Positions 34,606 to 44,316 of a stretch of 64,000 bases of DNA are shown in pieces. Location: NCBI GenBank assembly GCA_947165425.1, contig CAMVAJ010000005.1, forward strand, positions 19,362-83,361. Direction: 5' to 3'. Position 1 is the stretch's first letter. Each line of letters begins with the position of its first letter. The translations under genes and the position numbers were made by a program. The notes under the pieces were generated by a model, which was not told where the DNA came from, did not search any database, and worked only from the letters and a program-made list of their open reading frames with translations. This DNA comes from an uncultured Clostridia bacterium (GTDB taxonomy: Bacteria > Bacillota > Clostridia > Christensenellales > Aristaeellaceae).

Positions 34606-35409
34606 TCAGACATGCTTCTGTCTCGTCTCCTCGAAGCGGTCCAGCACCTCGATCATCTTGGGCTCCAGCCTCTTCCGTGCCTCCTCCGCCAGCTCGTCCG
34701 GCACGCCGTAGAAGGCCTCCGCGATGCTGCCGGAGATGCAGGTCAGGGTGTCGCAGTCACCGCCCAGAGAGACCGCTGTACGGATCACATCCTCGAAGTC
34801 TGACCCTTCCAGGAAAGCGGTGATGGCCTCCGGGACGGTGCGCTGGCAGCTCTCGTCATGGCGATAGGCAGGCCGGATCTCGTCGCAGGTGCGGGAGAGG
34901 TCATAGCCAAACGTCCGTGTGATGTAATCCCTGATCTCATCCTTGCTCCGGCCTGTCCGTGCCAGAAAGATGGCGCTGGCGGTCGCCTCCGCGCCCTTGA
35001 TCCCCTCCGGGTGATTGTGCGTGACCTCCGCGGTCAGCCGCGCCAGGCGGCGCGTCCCCTCCAGATCATCCGCCAGCCAGCCCGCCGCGGAGACACGCAT
35101 GGCGGAGCCGTTGCCATAGCTGTTATAGGGCTCCGGCTTCGGGGTATGCAGCCAATGGCGGAACGAACCGCCGTAGCCGGCATACGGGTAGCATCTCCCC
35201 CATCTGCGCATCAGTCGGGTCACCTCAGCGGTGATCTCCTCATCGCTGCAGCCGAGCGTGTTCATCAGCGCCTCCGCCACCGCAATGGTCATGACAGTGT
35301 CGTCTGTAAAATGCGACGCGCTTCCGAAGAGCTCGAAGGACTTGCTCTTGTCCCCCTGGTCAAACTCATAGGGCGATCCTATGATATCGCCCAGAATCGC
35401 ACCGATCAT
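34606..35409 (-). CDS. ADP-ribosylglycohydrolase family protein
   Basis: The 267-residue enzyme belongs to the DraG/ARH family, which removes ADP-ribose from modified proteins or other substrates. The dinuclear-metal site is intact: FTDDT (T35, D36, D37) near the N terminus and GGDCDT (D218, D220, T221) near the C terminus. The N-terminal MIGAILGDIIGSPYEF is typical. AAAGGAGG precedes the start. No ADP-ribosyltransferase is visible in the window, although a possible macrodomain remnant lies near 63.4 kb. It appears cytosolic and may be the first gene of a minus-strand unit leading into the small membrane protein and MBOAT genes. Confidence 0.9.
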   Translation of the reverse strand: MIGAILGDIIGSPYEFDQGDKSKSFELFGSASHFTDDTVMTIAVAEALMNTLGCSDEEITAEVTRLMRRWGRCYPYAGYGGSFRHWLHTPKPEPYNSYGNGSAMRVSAAGWLADDLEGTRRLARLTAEVTHNHPEGIKGAEATASAIFLARTGRSKDEIRDYITRTFGYDLSRTCDEIRPAYRHDESCQRTVPEAITAFLEGSDFEDVIRTAVSLGGDCDTLTCISGSIAEAFYGVPDELAEEARKRLEPKMIEVLDRFEETRQKHV

Positions 35410-35522
35410 CTGGTACGCCTCCTTTCAACATAATCACTATATCACATCCGGGCGATCCGCAGGTCGCCGGTCAGACGACATTTATGAAAAACGCCCCTGG
35501 TCCTTGGGTGTCCCTTTACGAA

Positions 35523-35552
35523 GAACTGCCAGTTGCACGCAACTGGCAGTTC
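35523..35552 (-). terminator. Hairpin terminator of the minus-strand kinase/YD/LCP operon
   Basis: GAACTGCCAGTTG (35523-35535) pairs perfectly with CAACTGGCAGTTC (35540-35552) around a four-base loop, just past the stop of the LCP-like gene. The minus-strand T-run is poor, while the plus side has ATTTTA, so the efficiency is uncertain. Confidence 0.65.
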
Positions 35553-35574
35553 CATTTTAGGGAATTCGGTTCTC

Positions 35575-36633
35575 TCAGTCCTCCGCGAAGAGGAAGTCGA
35601 GGATCGCCTTCTTGTTCGCTTCCTTGTCTACAAGGTGTCCCTGCGCGCCGGCGACAATGTCGTACTCGTTCTTCGCTTCCAGCGGCAGAATCATGTATTT
35701 CACATTGTCGAAAATGTTGTAGCCCTGGCGCGCAGCCTTGTAGGCAGTCTTCACCAGCGCGACGGAAATCGCGCGGATGTCGTCCTCCGTCAGATTGTGA
35801 TAAGCCATCTGGAAGATCGGCGCCATCTGCTGGCGGAGGAATTCATAGTCCTCCTCAGTGATGTCGTCCACGTTGATCACGCGGCGGCCCTCCGCGTCCT
35901 TCGGCTTCTCGTCGCCGGAGTAGAGCAGCACCTTCTCTGCGATGGTCGTGCCGACGCTGTGGAAGAGGTTCGCGATGACCTCCACCTCGCGCTCACAGCA
36001 GTTGTAGACCGAGTCATACTGCAGCCAGCCAAAGCCGACCGCCTGCAGGCCGTTCAGATGGGTCTCCGGGCCGAATTCAGTCAGATAGTACTCCTGCGCC
36101 AGCATGTCGACAATCGCCTGGCTCAGCAGGCCTGTGCCGACCTGTGCCTGAAGCTGGTTCTTCTTGGAGCCTACCATGCCGTTCAGCGCATTGCGCTCCG
36201 CACGGGAGACATCCACCGTCACGCCATTGTAGGCGTCGATCAGCGAGGCCAGGTTCAGGTAGTTCAGGGACATATACCGCTCGATGTTCAGGCCAAAGTT
36301 GGCGTTGAAAACCTTCGCCGCCTCCTCCGGGCCGTTGTTGCGGTAGGGCATGTCCAGCTTCTGCGGGACATCGTAGCCCTCGTAGTCCACGAAGGTATCC
36401 CAGGTGAAGGGCAGGAGGCGGATCGCGCCGGTGGCCTCGTTCATCGAGACAGCCATCAGCGTGTTCCCGGCATTGCCCTTGTCGTTGTTCATGCCCTCGT
36501 TGCAGATCAGCAGGAAGGTGACCCAGTCGCTTTCCTCCAGGGAGGGCGCCTCCGCCAGCGCGAATGCCGGCAGCAGACTCACCGCCAGCAGCATGGCCAG
36601 CAGTTTGGGCATCAGATTCTTGATCGTCTTCAT
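35575..36633 (-). CDS. Degenerate LytR-CpsA-Psr (LCP) family protein
   Basis: The 352-residue protein has a signal peptide ending ALAEAPS and no other membrane helix. Its LCP fold is visible in WVTFLLICNEG, NTLMAVSMNEATGAIRLLPF, NGPEEAAKVFNANFGLNIERY and LNLASLIDAYNGVTVDV. LCP enzymes attach teichoic acids or capsule to peptidoglycan using conserved Arg and Asp residues. Here the GRSDT segment reads NAGNT (residues 54-58) and the PRDT segment reads TWDT (77-80), so the key Asp and Arg are changed. It may bind polyprenyl-linked glycan without transferring it. It is the last gene of the operon with the YD-repeat protein and the kinase, 18 bp after the former. Confidence 0.75.
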   Translation of the reverse strand: MKTIKNLMPKLLAMLLAVSLLPAFALAEAPSLEESDWVTFLLICNEGMNNDKGNAGNTLMAVSMNEATGAIRLLPFTWDTFVDYEGYDVPQKLDMPYRNNGPEEAAKVFNANFGLNIERYMSLNYLNLASLIDAYNGVTVDVSRAERNALNGMVGSKKNQLQAQVGTGLLSQAIVDMLAQEYYLTEFGPETHLNGLQAVGFGWLQYDSVYNCCEREVEVIANLFHSVGTTIAEKVLLYSGDEKPKDAEGRRVINVDDITEEDYEFLRQQMAPIFQMAYHNLTEDDIRAISVALVKTAYKAARQGYNIFDNVKYMILPLEAKNEYDIVAGAQGHLVDKEANKKAILDFLFAED

Positions 36634-36651
36634 GATCGCGCGCCTCCTCTC

Positions 36652-39600
36652 TTACTGCTGAGCCTGGTCAACGGGGTTGCGGTCCTTGTCGTACCGGCTC
36701 GTGACCACCAGCTCGCCGTCCGTGTTGTAATAGCCGTTCCAGCCTGCCACGCCGTCCGCGTTGTTGGTCGGCTTGTTGTAGCGGTCCAGGTACTGCTCGG
36801 AGATGATCCGGCCTTCCCCGTCGAATTTGCGCTGTACGCTGAAGTATCCGTCGGCGCAGTTCGTCTGCGCGTGGTTATGGTCGTAATAGCCCTCCCAGAC
36901 GATATTCCCGTACTCGTCTTCCTCGTACTCCAGGATAGCGTAGCCGTCCGTGGTGGTGGTGGGCTTGCCGTTCTGGTCCAGGAAGGTCTCCTCGTGGACG
37001 CTGGTGACCGGATAGTACAGCGTGCTCTGGCCCCAGGCGCCGTTCGCCGCAGCGCAGCGGTTGCCCTGCGCGTCAAGATAATACCGGAAGTACTTCTCCA
37101 CGCGGGCGTTGCTCAGATCATAGTCGAACTCGACCGCGGCATAGCCATTCTCGTTGGCAACCGGGTTTCCGTTCTCGTCCAGCCAGGTCTCCTTCGCCAG
37201 GAGGCCGTAGGCGGTGTAGTCACGCTGAACGCCGTAGACGCCCTTGACGGCCGCGGCCGCGCCCGACTCGTCATAGTACTTCTCCAGCGACACCTGGCCA
37301 CGGCTGGTGTACTCTCTGTTCACCGCCACAGCACCCTCAGGTCCGATCGCCGGGGTGCCCTGGCCGTCAAAGTAACGGCTCTCGATGGCCCGGTCATAGC
37401 GGTCGTAGGTCTGCAGCGTGGTGAGATGTCCCTCCTCATCCTCCGCGGACTCGTCCATGACTTTCATCACGTAGGTACGGTTCTCCGCGTCCTCGGAGAC
37501 CAGCTGACGGCTGGAGAAGCCGCCGATCGCGATCGGCTTCTTCTCGGCGTCCAGATAAGTCTCCTCCGCCACCCGTCCGCTCTCGGCATAGCTTACGCGG
37601 TGAATGGCGAAGCCCTCACGGCTGGGCGCATAGTGGTCGAACTCGTCGAAGTATTCCTCTGTAGTGAGACGGCCCAGTTCGTCATAGTCCACCATGGCGT
37701 AGGCGTACTGCGCGCCCTCAGGCACGACGCCGAGCTCCTTCGTGTCATAGTAGCGCTCGGAGGTCAGGTTGCCCAGGTTGTCGTAGGTGTAGACCGCCTT
37801 GGCGTACTTCATCGCTGTGTCCGTCAGGTTGCCGTCCGTATCGTAGTAGGCTTCCTCGGTGACATTGCCCAGCTGATTGTAGGCCGTGGTCTTGCGGGCA
37901 TAGCCGCGCTGGCTGGCCATCATCTTGCCGTCGCGGTCGTAGAAGCTGATCTCCGTCTCACGGCCCGCCAGGTCGTAAGCATAGCGCACCTCGGCATAGT
38001 CGTTGGCGTAGGCCACCGGGTTGCCAGCCGCGTCGAAGTAGCGGATGGACAGCACCTTGCCGTCGGGATCCACCTCGCGCTGGAGCGAGGAGTACCGGCC
38101 GGAGGTGTGGACCGCAGGCTTGCCCTGTGCGTTGAAGAGCTTCTCCTCCACGCAGTGGTTGCGGTCGTTGTAGGTGTAGGCAATCTCACAGTAGCCGTAC
38201 TGGTTCCAGGTCAGCCCGCCCTCCTTGTTGTAGAAGGATTCGCGGACGCAGTTGTTGCTGTTGTCGTAGGCATAGCCCACCGCGCTGTAGCCGCTGCTGA
38301 GGAGCTTCGGCTGGCCATTCACGTCCAGATACTCGCGCAGCACCAGCCGCTGACGCTCGTCCCAGGTGTTGCGCATCATGGCGTAGCCGCCCGCGCAGGG
38401 CACCGGGGTATCCAGGTTGTCCAGATAGGTCTCAGTCAGAATGTCGCCATTCTTGTCCACCGTCCGCAGGATGGCGGAATAACCGGCGCTGATGTAGGTG
38501 CGGTTGTACTTGTCGTCCAGATAGGTGATCCGGGTCAGGTACAGATTGTTGTCGTACTGATACAGCGCGGCGGCATAGCCGTCCTTGAACAGCGTGGGCT
38601 GGTCTGTGGTGTCCACATAGGTGGTGCGCCAGACCTTGCCCTGGGTGCCGTACTCGTAGCGGATGCCCGCGTACCCGGCGGAGATCATCGTGTTCAGGCC
38701 GCTGGTGTTCAGGTAAGTCTCGCTGATCTTGCGATCCTGATCGTCGTAGGCGTAGACAATGCTGGCATAGCCGAACTGGGTCTCCACCGGCTGCAGCGCC
38801 GCGTTCAGGTTCTCCACGCGGATCAGGTTCCCCCGCGCGTCGTAGGATCTGCGGGTCGCCGCGGTCCGGGCGGTCAGGGAAGCGATGCGCTCGTTCTCGT
38901 CCAGATACTGCTCCAGGATCACATGATTGAACTTGTCATACTCGCGCTGCCAGACGCTGAAGCCCTCCGGCAGGCGGGTCAGCTTGTCCTGCTCGTCCAG
39001 ATAGCGGACCTGCAGGCGGTTGCCAGCGTTGTCCAGGATATAGGCGATGGCCGAGTAGCCCTTCCGGACCGTCACGCGCTGCATGTTGGCGTCCAGATAG
39101 CTCTCCTTGGTCAGGCGGTGGCGCAGGTCGTACTCGTACTCCGCCGCGGCGTAGCCGCCCTCGGTCATCACCACGTCATTGTTGAAGTAGTAGACGGTGC
39201 GGACGCGGTTGCCCGCGGCGTCGTAGGCGTGGGTGACGCGGTTGTAGCCGTCGGGCAGCTGGGTGGGCTGGCCCTCGAAGATGTACCAGGCCTGCTCGGT
39301 GCAGTTGCCGCTCAGATCCCGCTGATAGGTCACATAGCTGTAGGCGTTGTTCTGGAGGATATACGCGCCATCCTCGCCGAAGTAGCTCTCGCTGGTGAGA
39401 TAGCCGTGGCTGTCCCAGGTCTGAACCTTGCGCGCATAGCCGACGGACTGGTTGAGCAGCCCGCCCTTGCCGTTGGTGAACTCCTCGGTGAGCAGGTTCC
39501 CGCGCTCGTCATAGGTGCAGGTCCGCGCCGCGTAGCCCTTGGAGGCGACGACTGGCGCGCCGTCCAGTCCATAGTAGGTCTCGCTCAGGACATTGCCCAG

Positions 39601-42510
39601 CGCGTCGTAGGTGTACTCCACGGCGGCGTAGTCAGCGCGCAGCATGTAGGGCGCGCCGCTCTCGTCGAAGTAGCGCTCGCTGAGCAGCCGGTTCTCATCG
39701 TCAAAGGTGCGCTTCACCTCCGCCGCGCCGGCACTGACATTGGTGACCTTGTCGTCCGAGCCATAGTAGACCTCGCGGACGAGATTGCCCCGCATGTCAT
39801 ACTCCCGGACGAAGGAGGCGTAGCCCTCGGGGCACTCCGCCTTGCTGCCGTCGGGCGCATAGTAGGTCTCGGAGAGCTGATGCCCCTCGTTATCCCAGGT
39901 GTAGGCCACCCGGTGATAGCCTTCCGGAATCGCCGTGGGCTCCTGCTTCGCGTCGTAGTAGGCGGCCTCGACGAGCTTGCCGTCATAATTGTAGGTGCGC
40001 TCCACGCGGGCGTAGCCCATGGCGGTGTCCGCCAGCTGGCGGTCCGCGCCCAGGTAGGTGGTCACGATCTTCGCGCCGTCCTGCTCATAGGCGTTGGTGA
40101 CTACCGCGTAGCGGTCCGCGTTCACCATCAGGCTGCCGTCGGCGTTGTAGTAGGCCTCCTCCAGCGTCCGGCCCTGCGCGTCGCACTGGCGCTCGAACCA
40201 GGCGTAGCCCGTAGAGGAGGGCGCCACCGGCGCGCTATTCTCGTCAAAGTAGGCGCGGCGCAGGAGATTCCCGAAGGCGTCATACTTCTGCTCGAAGGAG
40301 GCGTAGCCCTCGGGGAGCAGCACAGGCTCGCCCGCGACGCCCAGGTAGGACACCTTGCTCGCCAGACCGGTCGCCGCGTCGTACTCGGTGTTCATCGCTG
40401 AATAGCCCTGCGGCAGCATCACCGGCTGGAGATCCACGCCGAAGTTCGACTCGCTGATCACATGGTGCTGATCGTCATACTCCCGCAGCACGCAGGCGTG
40501 GCCGGCCACCATCGCGGGCTCCTCCTCCGCGTTGCGGTAGGAGATGGAGACGATATTGCCGTCCAGATCATATTCGTAGTAAACCGCGGCGTATCCGCTC
40601 GCCTGGGTCAGCGCCGCGCCATCCGCGTCGAAGAACTTCTCCCCGGTGTGCTGGCCGGCATAATCGTAGCTGTGCACCTGCACGGCCGCCTTGGCGTCCG
40701 CCAGGACCAGCTTGCCCTCAGTGTCGAAAGTTGCCTGCCACAGGAGGTTGCCGCGGCTGTTGTACTCTCTGAGGAGCGTTGCAAAGTTGCCGCGGGTCTT
40801 CAGGGCGTTGCCCTGCGCGTCATAGTAGCGCGCGGAGGTCTGGAGCAGATTCCCGTCGAAGTGGTAATCCACGCGATGCGCACCGTTGGCCACCGAGGTG
40901 TCCGGCTCGCCGCTGGCGGTGAAGAAGCTCTCCGAAAGCAGCAGGTTCTGCTTCGGACCACCGTTGACCATCGCGCGGGCGTAGCTGCCGGTGAGACTCT
41001 CGCAGGGGTTGCCGTCCTCGTCGTAATAGGACTCGTAGATTGCCGGCTCCAGCGGGCTCGTGCCCTCATACTTGAACTCGATGCTGGCGATCTGCCTCTC
41101 CTCGTTCCGAGTCGGCTTCCACTCGTCGTCCATGTAGGTCGTCCGGATCACCTGGTTATACTCGTTGCGCTCATTGACGTAACCCGCATAGCCGGCCTTC
41201 CGCTCGATCAGCTTCATGTCGACGCCGTAGTCGCGCTCCCACTCCACCATGTCGGGGTTGATGACCCACTTCTCCTCGCCGTTTTCGTCAACGGTCTTCA
41301 CATGGTGATACTTCCACTCGATCCGGGCGAAGCCGCCGTTGGACATGGTGTACTCGTCCAGGATATCGTAGTAGGTTACGCGGTAGTCGTAATCCGGGCC
41401 ATTGTACTCATGCTCCGCCATGTGGTAGCCGGTGGTGAGCATGGTGCGCTCGCCGTCCGCACCGAAATAGCGCTCAATGTGGAGATCATTACTGTCGTCC
41501 CAGTAGGTGTAGGTCGCCTTGGCGTAGCCGTTGACCATCTTGATCAGCTCGCCGTCAATACCAAGGTAATCCACCTCTACCAGACGGTTCAGCTCGTCAT
41601 ACGTGTTGACCACGGAGGAATAGCCGGAGGCCGCGCGGATGCGCTCGCCCTCTGTGCCATAGTAGTCCACGCGGATGAGGTTCCCGCGCTCGTCGTAGGT
41701 ATTGTTCATCCGGTGGAAGCGCTTCGCGCCGAGAGCCGGCTGGCCTTCCTTGCCGAAGATTTCCTGCGAGGTCACGAGCCACTTCAGGCTCTTGCCGTCC
41801 TCACGCTTGCCGTCGCCGCGCTGCAGGCCCAGCAGCATCTGCTTGACGAGATCGTCGTCCAGCTCTGTCCTCGGGTCCAGCATATAGGATGTGACTACCG
41901 TCGCGCCGCCCTCCGTGCCGAGGAGCGGAGAGCCGTCCGCGTCCAGATAGCGCGCCGTGACGGTGACAGTCCGGTCACCCACGGCCATATCATAGAGGAT
42001 CTGCGCATAGCCTCCCGTGGGGCGGACCAGCTTTCCGGCCGCGTCAAAGTACTCGCTGGAGACAATCCACTCGTCGTTCCAGACATCGCGGCGATAGCTG
42101 TAGCTGCCTGGCACGTCCGCTCGACTGCCGTCGGCGCTGTAGCGATCCTCCGTCACAAGGTGGGTATCCCCGTTGGAGTCCTCCACGTAGGTGAAGGCCG
42201 CGCGCGCGTAGCCCACATCGGTGTTGACCAGCTCGCCGCCCAGTCCGTAGTACACCGCGGAGAGCATATTGTTATGCTCGTCCCAGGTATACTCTGCGCG
42301 GTGGAAGCCGCGGCTGTTGACCGCGGGCGCGCCGTTCAGATCATAGGCCGTCTCGCTGAGCAGGTTTCCCTCCCCGTCCCAGACGCATTCCGTCTCGGTG
42401 AAGACGGGCATAGACAGACCTTTTTCAGTCTCTGCGGCGGCGCCGGCGGCTGTGATCATTGTCAGGATCAGCAGCAGCGCTCCGAGTCTCCAGAAGTGCT
42501 TCATCAGCAT
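36652..42510 (-). CDS. Giant secreted YD/RHS-type repeat protein
   Basis: The 1,952-residue product has a signal peptide (first 27 residues, ending AAAETE). The rest is roughly fifty repeats of about 36-37 residues. Each follows the pattern GYA-x-x-x-Y-x-YDxxGN-(L/V)-x-x-E-x-Y-(Y/F), then a short D-G-x-P loop. YD repeats form long beta shells or fibres that bind carbohydrate. There is no RHS core signature, no C-terminal toxin domain and no anchor. Its first 86 bp overlap the end of the kinase gene in another frame, with AAGGAGG inside that gene 13 bp before the ATG. This suggests strict coupling to capsule-type kinase expression. A matrix or glycan-binding role is inferred. Confidence 0.8.
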   Translation of the reverse strand: MLMKHFWRLGALLLILTMITAAGAAAETEKGLSMPVFTETECVWDGEGNLLSETAYDLNGAPAVNSRGFHRAEYTWDEHNNMLSAVYYGLGGELVNTDVGYARAAFTYVEDSNGDTHLVTEDRYSADGSRADVPGSYSYRRDVWNDEWIVSSEYFDAAGKLVRPTGGYAQILYDMAVGDRTVTVTARYLDADGSPLLGTEGGATVVTSYMLDPRTELDDDLVKQMLLGLQRGDGKREDGKSLKWLVTSQEIFGKEGQPALGAKRFHRMNNTYDERGNLIRVDYYGTEGERIRAASGYSSVVNTYDELNRLVEVDYLGIDGELIKMVNGYAKATYTYWDDSNDLHIERYFGADGERTMLTTGYHMAEHEYNGPDYDYRVTYYDILDEYTMSNGGFARIEWKYHHVKTVDENGEEKWVINPDMVEWERDYGVDMKLIERKAGYAGYVNERNEYNQVIRTTYMDDEWKPTRNEERQIASIEFKYEGTSPLEPAIYESYYDEDGNPCESLTGSYARAMVNGGPKQNLLLSESFFTASGEPDTSVANGAHRVDYHFDGNLLQTSARYYDAQGNALKTRGNFATLLREYNSRGNLLWQATFDTEGKLVLADAKAAVQVHSYDYAGQHTGEKFFDADGAALTQASGYAAVYYEYDLDGNIVSISYRNAEEEPAMVAGHACVLREYDDQHHVISESNFGVDLQPVMLPQGYSAMNTEYDAATGLASKVSYLGVAGEPVLLPEGYASFEQKYDAFGNLLRRAYFDENSAPVAPSSTGYAWFERQCDAQGRTLEEAYYNADGSLMVNADRYAVVTNAYEQDGAKIVTTYLGADRQLADTAMGYARVERTYNYDGKLVEAAYYDAKQEPTAIPEGYHRVAYTWDNEGHQLSETYYAPDGSKAECPEGYASFVREYDMRGNLVREVYYGSDDKVTNVSAGAAEVKRTFDDENRLLSERYFDESGAPYMLRADYAAVEYTYDALGNVLSETYYGLDGAPVVASKGYAARTCTYDERGNLLTEEFTNGKGGLLNQSVGYARKVQTWDSHGYLTSESYFGEDGAYILQNNAYSYVTYQRDLSGNCTEQAWYIFEGQPTQLPDGYNRVTHAYDAAGNRVRTVYYFNNDVVMTEGGYAAAEYEYDLRHRLTKESYLDANMQRVTVRKGYSAIAYILDNAGNRLQVRYLDEQDKLTRLPEGFSVWQREYDKFNHVILEQYLDENERIASLTARTAATRRSYDARGNLIRVENLNAALQPVETQFGYASIVYAYDDQDRKISETYLNTSGLNTMISAGYAGIRYEYGTQGKVWRTTYVDTTDQPTLFKDGYAAALYQYDNNLYLTRITYLDDKYNRTYISAGYSAILRTVDKNGDILTETYLDNLDTPVPCAGGYAMMRNTWDERQRLVLREYLDVNGQPKLLSSGYSAVGYAYDNSNNCVRESFYNKEGGLTWNQYGYCEIAYTYNDRNHCVEEKLFNAQGKPAVHTSGRYSSLQREVDPDGKVLSIRYFDAAGNPVAYANDYAEVRYAYDLAGRETEISFYDRDGKMMASQRGYARKTTAYNQLGNVTEEAYYDTDGNLTDTAMKYAKAVYTYDNLGNLTSERYYDTKELGVVPEGAQYAYAMVDYDELGRLTTEEYFDEFDHYAPSREGFAIHRVSYAESGRVAEETYLDAEKKPIAIGGFSSRQLVSEDAENRTYVMKVMDESAEDEEGHLTTLQTYDRYDRAIESRYFDGQGTPAIGPEGAVAVNREYTSRGQVSLEKYYDESGAAAAVKGVYGVQRDYTAYGLLAKETWLDENGNPVANENGYAAVEFDYDLSNARVEKYFRYYLDAQGNRCAAANGAWGQSTLYYPVTSVHEETFLDQNGKPTTTTDGYAILEYEEDEYGNIVWEGYYDHNHAQTNCADGYFSVQRKFDGEGRIISEQYLDRYNKPTNNADGVAGWNGYYNTDGELVVTSRYDKDRNPVDQAQQ

Positions 42511-44062
42511 GGGTTCTCATTGCCTCCTTGTCGTGGTCGTCTTGGATCGGTTCGGTTGCCAGATCAATTGCCTCAGGTTCGGATTGCGATTCGTTTGCCG
42601 AAGCTTCGGACGAGTGTCCTCTGCTGTCGTATTTGTGATAATAGCTCTTGTAATATCTCCGGCTGTAGTAGCTGCCCTGCCGCAGGTTCTCGCCGTAGAA
42701 GACGAAGCCCAGGATCTCCATGCCGGTCATCTCCGCCGAGGTCAGCGCGTGCCGGATCTCCCGGTGATCCGAGAACTGCTGACGAACCACGAACAGCGCA
42801 CCCGCCGTCTGCGACGACAGCGCCAGCGGATCGGAGACGATGTTGATCGGCGGCGCGTCCAGCAGCACCAAGTCGTAGGCCTCCTCCATCTTGCGGAGCA
42901 GCTCCGCCATGGTGTCGGATTCCAGCAGCTCCGCGGGATTGGGCGGCAGGTGTCCGGCCGGCATGATATCGAGCATGCTGTGGCCCGAATCAAGCACCAC
43001 GCTGCGCCAGTTCACCGTGCCCACCAGCGTGTCGGAGAGGCCGGCCTCCTTGGGGTCATAGTGGAAAATCTCCTGCTGACAGGCGCGGCGCATATCCGCG
43101 TCCACCAGCAGCACCCGCTTGCCGCTCATCGCGCAGGAGATGGCGAGATTGGCCGTGATGGTGGACTTTCCCTCGCCGGAGACCGCGCTGGTCACGACGA
43201 CCGCATGACTCTTCTTGTTGACCAGCGTGTACAGGAGGTTCATTCGCAGCTTGGCGTAGCTCTCCACGACCTCCATCGGGCTCTTTGCGCTCAGGAGGTA
43301 GCTGCCCGGATCCTTGCTCTCCTCCTTCTCGCGCTTGATGGAGCTGAGCACCGGGGGCTTATAATTCTCCGTCAGGTCTCCCTCGTCCGTAACCTTCCGG
43401 TTCAGGAGGAAGAGGAGCGCCAGCAGCGCCGCCGCGGCCACCGCGCCGGCCATCGCGCCGGTCAGCCCCTGGCGCAGCTCGCCGCGCGGGTTGGGCGCCC
43501 TGGAGATCTTGGCGGAGTCGACGATATCCGCCTGTCCCGCGCCAACCACCTGCTTGATCGCGTCCGGCGCGAGGAGCAGCACCGCGTTGCAGATGTCCGC
43601 CGATTTCTCTGGGTTATCCGTCGTACAGCTCACGCGCACCATACCCGTCTCGTTGACCGAGCTCATGCTGATGCTGCCGGCGATGTAGGAGGCGGTCAGC
43701 CCCGGATACTTCTGCCAGAGGGGTTCCTCCCCCACGATCTCGCCCTGTTCATTGCGCAGATCCACCTGGTAGTCCAGCACCCGGTTCATTACCAGCTCGC
43801 TCTTCACCACGACGCTGTAGGTGTTGATCAGCGCCACCGCGCTGTTCAGGTCGGAGGTGTTGGTATAGCCATAGTTGACCAGGTTCGGATTGGCGTTGAC
43901 GATGTACATGGTACCGGAGGAGGTGTAGGTGTCCGGCCTTCTGGAAGCCCGCCAGTACATCACGCCAAATCCGATCGCCGCACACAGGATCAGCAGCCAG
44001 CACCGTTTCAGAATATACAGTGCCAATTTGACCAGGTCGATCTGGTTCCTCTTCTGTCGCAT
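42425..44062 (-). CDS. Polysaccharide co-polymerase fused to BY-type tyrosine kinase (Wzc/CpsCD-like)
   Basis: The 545-residue protein combines a Wzz-type chain-length domain with a bacterial tyrosine kinase. It has a helix near residues 17-36, an extracytoplasmic region to about 200 and a second helix near 205-230. The cytoplasmic kinase has Walker A SAVSGEGKST, Walker A' VLLVDADMRR and Walker B LVLLDAPP. A tyrosine-rich segment near residues 480-500 (QGSYYSRRYYKSYYHKYD) is the expected autophosphorylation cluster. Such proteins control polymer length and export of capsule or exopolysaccharide. The ATG at 44062 places the basic N terminus just before the first helix; the longer frame to 44095 lacks support. 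Unlike most Firmicutes, both parts are in one chain. Confidence 0.9.
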   Translation of the reverse strand: MRQKRNQIDLVKLALYILKRCWLLILCAAIGFGVMYWRASRRPDTYTSSGTMYIVNANPNLVNYGYTNTSDLNSAVALINTYSVVVKSELVMNRVLDYQVDLRNEQGEIVGEEPLWQKYPGLTASYIAGSISMSSVNETGMVRVSCTTDNPEKSADICNAVLLLAPDAIKQVVGAGQADIVDSAKISRAPNPRGELRQGLTGAMAGAVAAAALLALLFLLNRKVTDEGDLTENYKPPVLSSIKREKEESKDPGSYLLSAKSPMEVVESYAKLRMNLLYTLVNKKSHAVVVTSAVSGEGKSTITANLAISCAMSGKRVLLVDADMRRACQQEIFHYDPKEAGLSDTLVGTVNWRSVVLDSGHSMLDIMPAGHLPPNPAELLESDTMAELLRKMEEAYDLVLLDAPPINIVSDPLALSSQTAGALFVVRQQFSDHREIRHALTSAEMTGMEILGFVFYGENLRQGSYYSRRYYKSYYHKYDSRGHSSEASANESQSEPEAIDLATEPIQDDHDKEAMRTHADEALLETRSAAADPDNDHSRRRRRRD

Positions 44063-44156
44063 TCCCGTCTCTCCACTCCCAGCGGGACTTCCCACCCTCG
44101 GCGCGCCGCCGACGAATGGACGTCAAAATGAATGGGTTCGTAAAAACCCAGACTAT

Positions 44157-44185
44157 AAGATAGCACATTCTTCAACGGATTTCAA
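44157..44185 (-). promoter_or_regulatory. Promoter of the kinase/YD-repeat/LCP operon
   Basis: On the minus strand, TTGAAA (44185-44180) and TATCTT (44162-44157) are separated by 17 bp, with TGC directly before the -10. A small GGGTT/AACCC hairpin lies in the leader. The remainder of the 368-bp divergent region is AT-rich and has no gene. Confidence 0.6.
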
Positions 44186-44307
44186 TCTCAAAAATGGAAA
44201 GAATGTGCAATAATTGCGCCAGATCGTTCTTGCAAGCTGCCGTAAAATGTTTTTTGGTTGTATTCACAGTTCCTTCATATTTGGTTCAAAGATGTTTTAC
44301 AACCGTA

Positions 44308-44316
44308 TGCTATGCT
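44308..44316 (+). promoter_or_regulatory. Extended -10 promoter for the MacB-type export operon
   Basis: TGC-TATGCT forms an extended -10; upstream TTCAAA is 20 bp away and a weak -35. The leader to the ATG at 44431 is about 110 nt and no other candidate is better. Confidence 0.4.

Noticed and set aside
36652..42510. RHS polymorphic toxin
   Set aside because: The repeats continue to the C terminus; there is no RHS core box, no toxin tip and no immunity gene downstream.
35533..44131. Very long plus-strand open frames (for example 35533-40401, 40462-42846, 42398-44131)
   Set aside because: They are antisense shadows of the YD-repeat and kinase genes, kept open by the repeat codon pattern and high GC. 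They have no ribosome sites, no signal peptides and a uniform Val/Leu/His-rich composition.
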